From assembly GCA_964549315.1 (NCBI GenBank), contig CAZJUY010000006.1, positions 53,168 to 117,167 of the forward strand: a stretch of DNA of 64,000 bases, in the 5' to 3' direction. The notes beneath the pieces were generated by a model. The model saw only the letters and a program-made list of their open reading frames with translations. It made no database searches and was not told the DNA's origin. This DNA comes from 2-12-FULL-35-15 sp964549315 (GTDB lineage: Bacteria > Bacteroidota > Bacteroidia > 2-12-FULL-35-15). This document shows positions 62,801-64,000 of the stretch, one piece after another. The translations under genes and the position numbers were made by a program. How positions within the stretch are numbered: position 1 is the first letter of the stretch; each line of letters starts with the position of its first letter.

Positions 62801-64000
62801 TGTTGCTACCGCATTACAGTCGCCAAAACAGGCCAAAGTAGTAGCACTAACAGTTACATTTAATACGTTAGGTTGAGTAATTACTACTGTAGCCGTTCGA
62901 GTACATCCATTTGCATCAGTAACAGTAACAGTGTATGTTCCTGGGCATAATCCAACCGCAGTTTGTGTTGTTTGTCCTCCAGGCATCCATAAATATCCAT
63001 ATCCAGGTGTACCGCCCGAAGGTATTGCAGTTGCAGTTCCATTACAAGCTCCATTACAAGTAACATTTGTTCTACTTGTTACAATGCTAATTTGTGTAGG
63101 TTCGTTTACTGTAGCACTTTGGGTAGAAGTACAACCATTTAGGTCAGTTACCAATACTGTCCAAACTCCAGCACATAAATTTGAAATATTTGGTGTTCCA
63201 TCACCAGTTGGTGCTCCTGGGCTCCAATCATATGTGTAAGGTGAAGTTCCACCCGTTGGTGCTGATGCTGCTGTTCCATTACAATTTCCAAAACACAAAA
63301 CATCTGTTGCAGTGGGGTTAGCAAATAACTGAGCAGGTTGGTTAATTGTAACATTTGCAGTAGTGGTACAACCATTTTGATCTGTTACTACTACTGTGTA
63401 TGTTCCTGGGCATAAGTTTGAAATTGTTGCAGTTCCTTGTCCCGTGGGGGTTCCTGGAGTCCAAAAATAATTATAGGCAGGAGTTCCTCCTGCTGGTGCC
63501 GCAGTTGCAGTTCCATTGCAGGCAGCAAAACAAGTAATATCAGTACCAGAAATTAGAGTTGTTAAAATTGGAGGCTCTGTAATGGTTATTGATGCAGTTA
63601 AATTACAACCATTTGCATCTGTAACTTGAACAGTATAAGGTCCGGCACAAAGATTCGTAATTGTATTTGACAAAGAAGGAGTTGATGTAGAAGAACCGTT
63701 CGACCAAATATAAATGTATGGTGCTGTTCCTCCTGTAATAGTAGCTGTAGCTGTTCCATCACATACACCACCACAACTCGCATTTGTTTGTGATGTAGCA
63801 AGGGTTAAAATTGGCGGTTGTGTAATTGTTGTTGTGTAAGTGGCAATACAACCATTTGCATCGGTTGTTGTGCAAGTATAAGTTCCAGGACAAAGATTTG
63901 TAATGTTTGGTGTCCCATCTCCAATAGGCGTTCCAGGTGTCCAATCGTAAGTATATGGAGGAGTTCCACCACTAGCAGTTATACTTGCAGTTCCGTCACA
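56810..64000 (-). CDS. Giant SprB-repeat adhesin with T9SS type B sorting domain (5' end outside window)
   Basis: The visible part is 2396 codons, read continuously to the window edge with no start codon; a TTG at 63673 is internal. It holds about 27-28 SprB-type repeats of 70-80 residues, each with a Cys-x3-Cys-N/D-G start (for example TCFAACNGTATAAPAGG), a GGTxPYTYxW core and a DANGC end. Ig-like domains (SGSITLTATS, GGSPTTTTGGATISW) and a gliding-associated C-terminal domain follow (FPDGISPNGDGSNDEWIIDG, YNRWGELLFQS, VGTYYYIIDL). SprB in Flavobacterium is a motile surface adhesin. With the PorP/SprF gene just downstream, this looks like a T9SS type B adhesin. Ligand unknown. Confidence 0.93.
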   Translation of the reverse strand, partial: CDGTASITASGGTPPYTYDWTPGTPIGDGTPNITNLCPGTYTCTTTDANGCIATYTTTITQPPILTLATSQTNASCGGVCDGTATATITGGTAPYIYIWSNGSSTSTPSLSNTITNLCAGPYTVQVTDANGCNLTASITITEPPILTTLISGTDITCFAACNGTATAAPAGGTPAYNYFWTPGTPTGQGTATISNLCPGTYTVVVTDQNGCTTTANVTINQPAQLFANPTATDVLCFGNCNGTAASAPTGGTSPYTYDWSPGAPTGDGTPNISNLCAGVWTVLVTDLNGCTSTQSATVNEPTQISIVTSRTNVTCNGACNGTATAIPSGGTPGYGYLWMPGGQTTQTAVGLCPGTYTVTVTDANGCTRTATVVITQPNVLNVTVSATTLACFGDCNAVATATISGGTPIYTIDWLPGTPAGDGTTTITGLCAGTYTVNITDANSCPATATVTINQPTQLILNTSATDVTCFGLCNGTASAIGGGGSPPYTFSWAPGGQTTSTITNLCAGSYTVTIRDANNCTQTATVTVNQPTQILPNASVLSSITCNGLCNGSATSAPTGGVGPYTFDWSPGTPTGDFTNTITNLCAGNFSVQVTDANGCVQSQNVTITQPTPLSAPITGNTSSCNICNGSATVTATGGTAPYTYLWMPTGQTTPTATGLCPNTTYTVTVTDANGCTATNTVTILQTIIINITTSSTTLTCFGACNGVATANPSGGTAPYSFLWVNSLGMTVSTLQTATALCAGSYTVTVSDAAGCFNTATVTFTDPPALTTTTSFTNATCGGTCNGTATATPSGGTGAYSYSWNSSPIQTTQTATGLCAGSYTVTVTDANGCTTTGTVTITEPAILIDNVTITPANCTFADGIISVAPTGGTSPYTYNWGPGVLVGDGTPTITNLLPNAYTLTITDAAGCSYNFNYLLNNTNGPTTSMSHTNVSCNNACDGTATVVASAGAGGYLYDWSPGTPTGDFSPAITALCGTTTYTVQVTDAAGCIAFDTATVINPAVISPNATVVNESCGGSCNGSITLNPTGGTAPFTYLWSTGATTPSITNLCAGPYSVTITDANGCTFIFSTNITSPPTLTVSLASTNVLCNSACNGTASATPSGGTPGYTYSWSHGAAFILPNVVNLCPGGYTVTVTDAGGCTATANTTITEPTALTSSTSQTNVSCNGVCDGTATVTPSGGTLPYSSVWNPGAIAGFTATNLCAGTYNVTTTDGNGCTNTPASVIITEPAAIVPTATFNNPTCNGLCNGTATVNPTGGTGPYTFLWMPGSLVTPSVSGLCAGSYTVTVTDASGCSGTQIFNLTAPASLSSNTSSTPPTCANGCNGTVTANPVGGTPTYTYSWMPGSFNTQTVTNLCVGTYTVTTTDANGCTNVQTAVINNVPSINITVGSTPAACGVCDGTINITPITGTPAYTYAWTPVLPPTANQTNLCANLYSVIVTDANGCDSTFVIALSNSGGATGETVTSTNATCNNVCDGTGSIIPIGGTPPYSYLWNDGPPPTADSAAINLCDGNYFVQVTDANSCIHFSPVNIFEPAPILANANITGAACSTVCTGAITTNPTGGTPGYTYLWMPGGMTTQNVSSLCPGTYTLTITDANSCTQQFTFVIGQTTPLTATINSNNISCSNICSGLAYVTVVTGTIPFSFQWNDPLGQTNDTASALCAGNYNVTITDGLGCIISLLDTISATPAITANPSIVDATCGMCDGSATLTPTGGTPTYTYIWSNGQSSATATNLCAGLYSVNITDANGCNANFSIPVNNPTGPTSAVVASTNVSCNSLCDGTVTAVTPSGGTAPYTFLWIHNGQTTATQSNLCAGTYFVQITDANGCSFTQPVVITQPNVLTANQTITAATCGLCDGSITIAPSGGTSPYTILWNTGSSALTLTNLCAGIYSVQITDANGCTNNIVIPVNSQNAPTVSASSTNISCNGTCDGTATVNAFGSSPFTYSWNTSPTQSTQSISSLCAGTYFVQITDNVGCVGITSTTVSEPTPIGFSLAVANNPLCNGNNNGSITAIPSGGTLPYTYSWSSGGTSDTLTNLGAGVYTITVTDANGCTAIQTTTLTSPTAMTISNVATSPSCNTIADGLIDVTVGGGTTPYSYQWSGASSATTEDLTNILSGTYTITVTDTNGCTVADTIILLPTQSVFANAGNDTTYCQSGSITLTATSVNGVNYQWFEMPANTNVGNTATITINPSGTTNYYVVVDNGTGCSDSDTISVTANPLPNVNAGPDHTIIIGTSTNIGGSPTTTTGGATISWNPLPGLDNATVPNPNANPNSTTTYVVTVTSPQGCVASDSMVVTVLPTIIFPDGISPNGDGSNDEWIIDGIELFPNCVVEVYNRWGELLFQSIGYRENWKGTYKGKELPVGTYYYIIDLKDPLFPDVYTGPITILR

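Noticed and set aside
63598..63673. Start of the giant adhesin at the TTG near 63673
   Set aside because: The same frame continues through two more SprB repeats to the window edge, so the TTG is internal and the gene is partial.

Overview
The window looks like a piece of an AT-rich genome from the Bacteroidota, probably Flavobacteriales or a near relative. The evidence is: type IX secretion (T9SS) cargo with both type A and type B sorting tails, a PorP/SprF-like outer-membrane protein beside a giant SprB-repeat adhesin, the gliding lipoprotein GldH, SpoIIE-type phosphatases fused to TPR or Reg_prop/Y_Y_Y sensors, and TAnnTTTG-type promoter boxes. No rRNA, tRNA or CRISPR array was seen. Coding density is high, and the longest gaps without an ordinary gene hold repeats, gene remnants or small cassettes.

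Layout. 1-3.8 kb: a secreted SprB/PKD protein and its terminator. 3.8-10.4 kb: a leftward operon of three sensor proteins, two ending in SpoIIE phosphatase domains and one that stops where that domain should begin. 10.5-13.4 kb: a TPR-PD40 envelope protein, lipoprotein MsrB and a YceI protein. 13.4-15.3 kb: a PLP sulfur-amino-acid enzyme divergent from an Lrp/AsnC regulator. 15.3-19 kb: a T9SS cargo protein and RecQ. 19.1-20.8 kb: a glycosyltransferase, a small membrane protein and RecX. 20.8-27.8 kb: the Bacteroidota MoxR/DUF58/DUF4350/DUF4129/SpoIIM operon with a divergent RDD gene. 27.9-45 kb: an ABC ATPase followed by a glycan-handling region with three polyprenyl-phosphate-type GT2 enzymes or relatives, a STELLO-like enzyme, four multi-span GT-C-type membrane proteins, a GH16-like lipoprotein and a protein made of binding-type domains. 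45-56 kb: CoA-transferase genes, PBP1A, GldH, the PSP1/RicT-like protein, HolB and an M16 protease. 55.9-64 kb: the PorP/SprF-like protein and the 3' 7.2 kb of a giant adhesin gene that runs off the window.

The most unusual parts are these. (1) A GIY-YIG nuclease gene sits in the loop of one unit of a five-unit array of about 75-80 bp palindromic repeats (34450-35191), which resembles a REP array carrying its own nuclease. (2) The membrane glycosyltransferases share a C-terminal beta-sandwich-like domain with a neighbouring two-copy protein. (3) A 94-bp direct repeat, one copy being the broken 3' end of a GT-C gene, brackets another GT-C gene. (4) A four-helix-bundle (S23/IVP family) gene with terminal inverted repeats is inserted exactly between the stop of one CoA-transferase gene and the start of the other.

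All calls come from reading the sequence and the translated frames. Family names rest on motif recognition; no database search was run.
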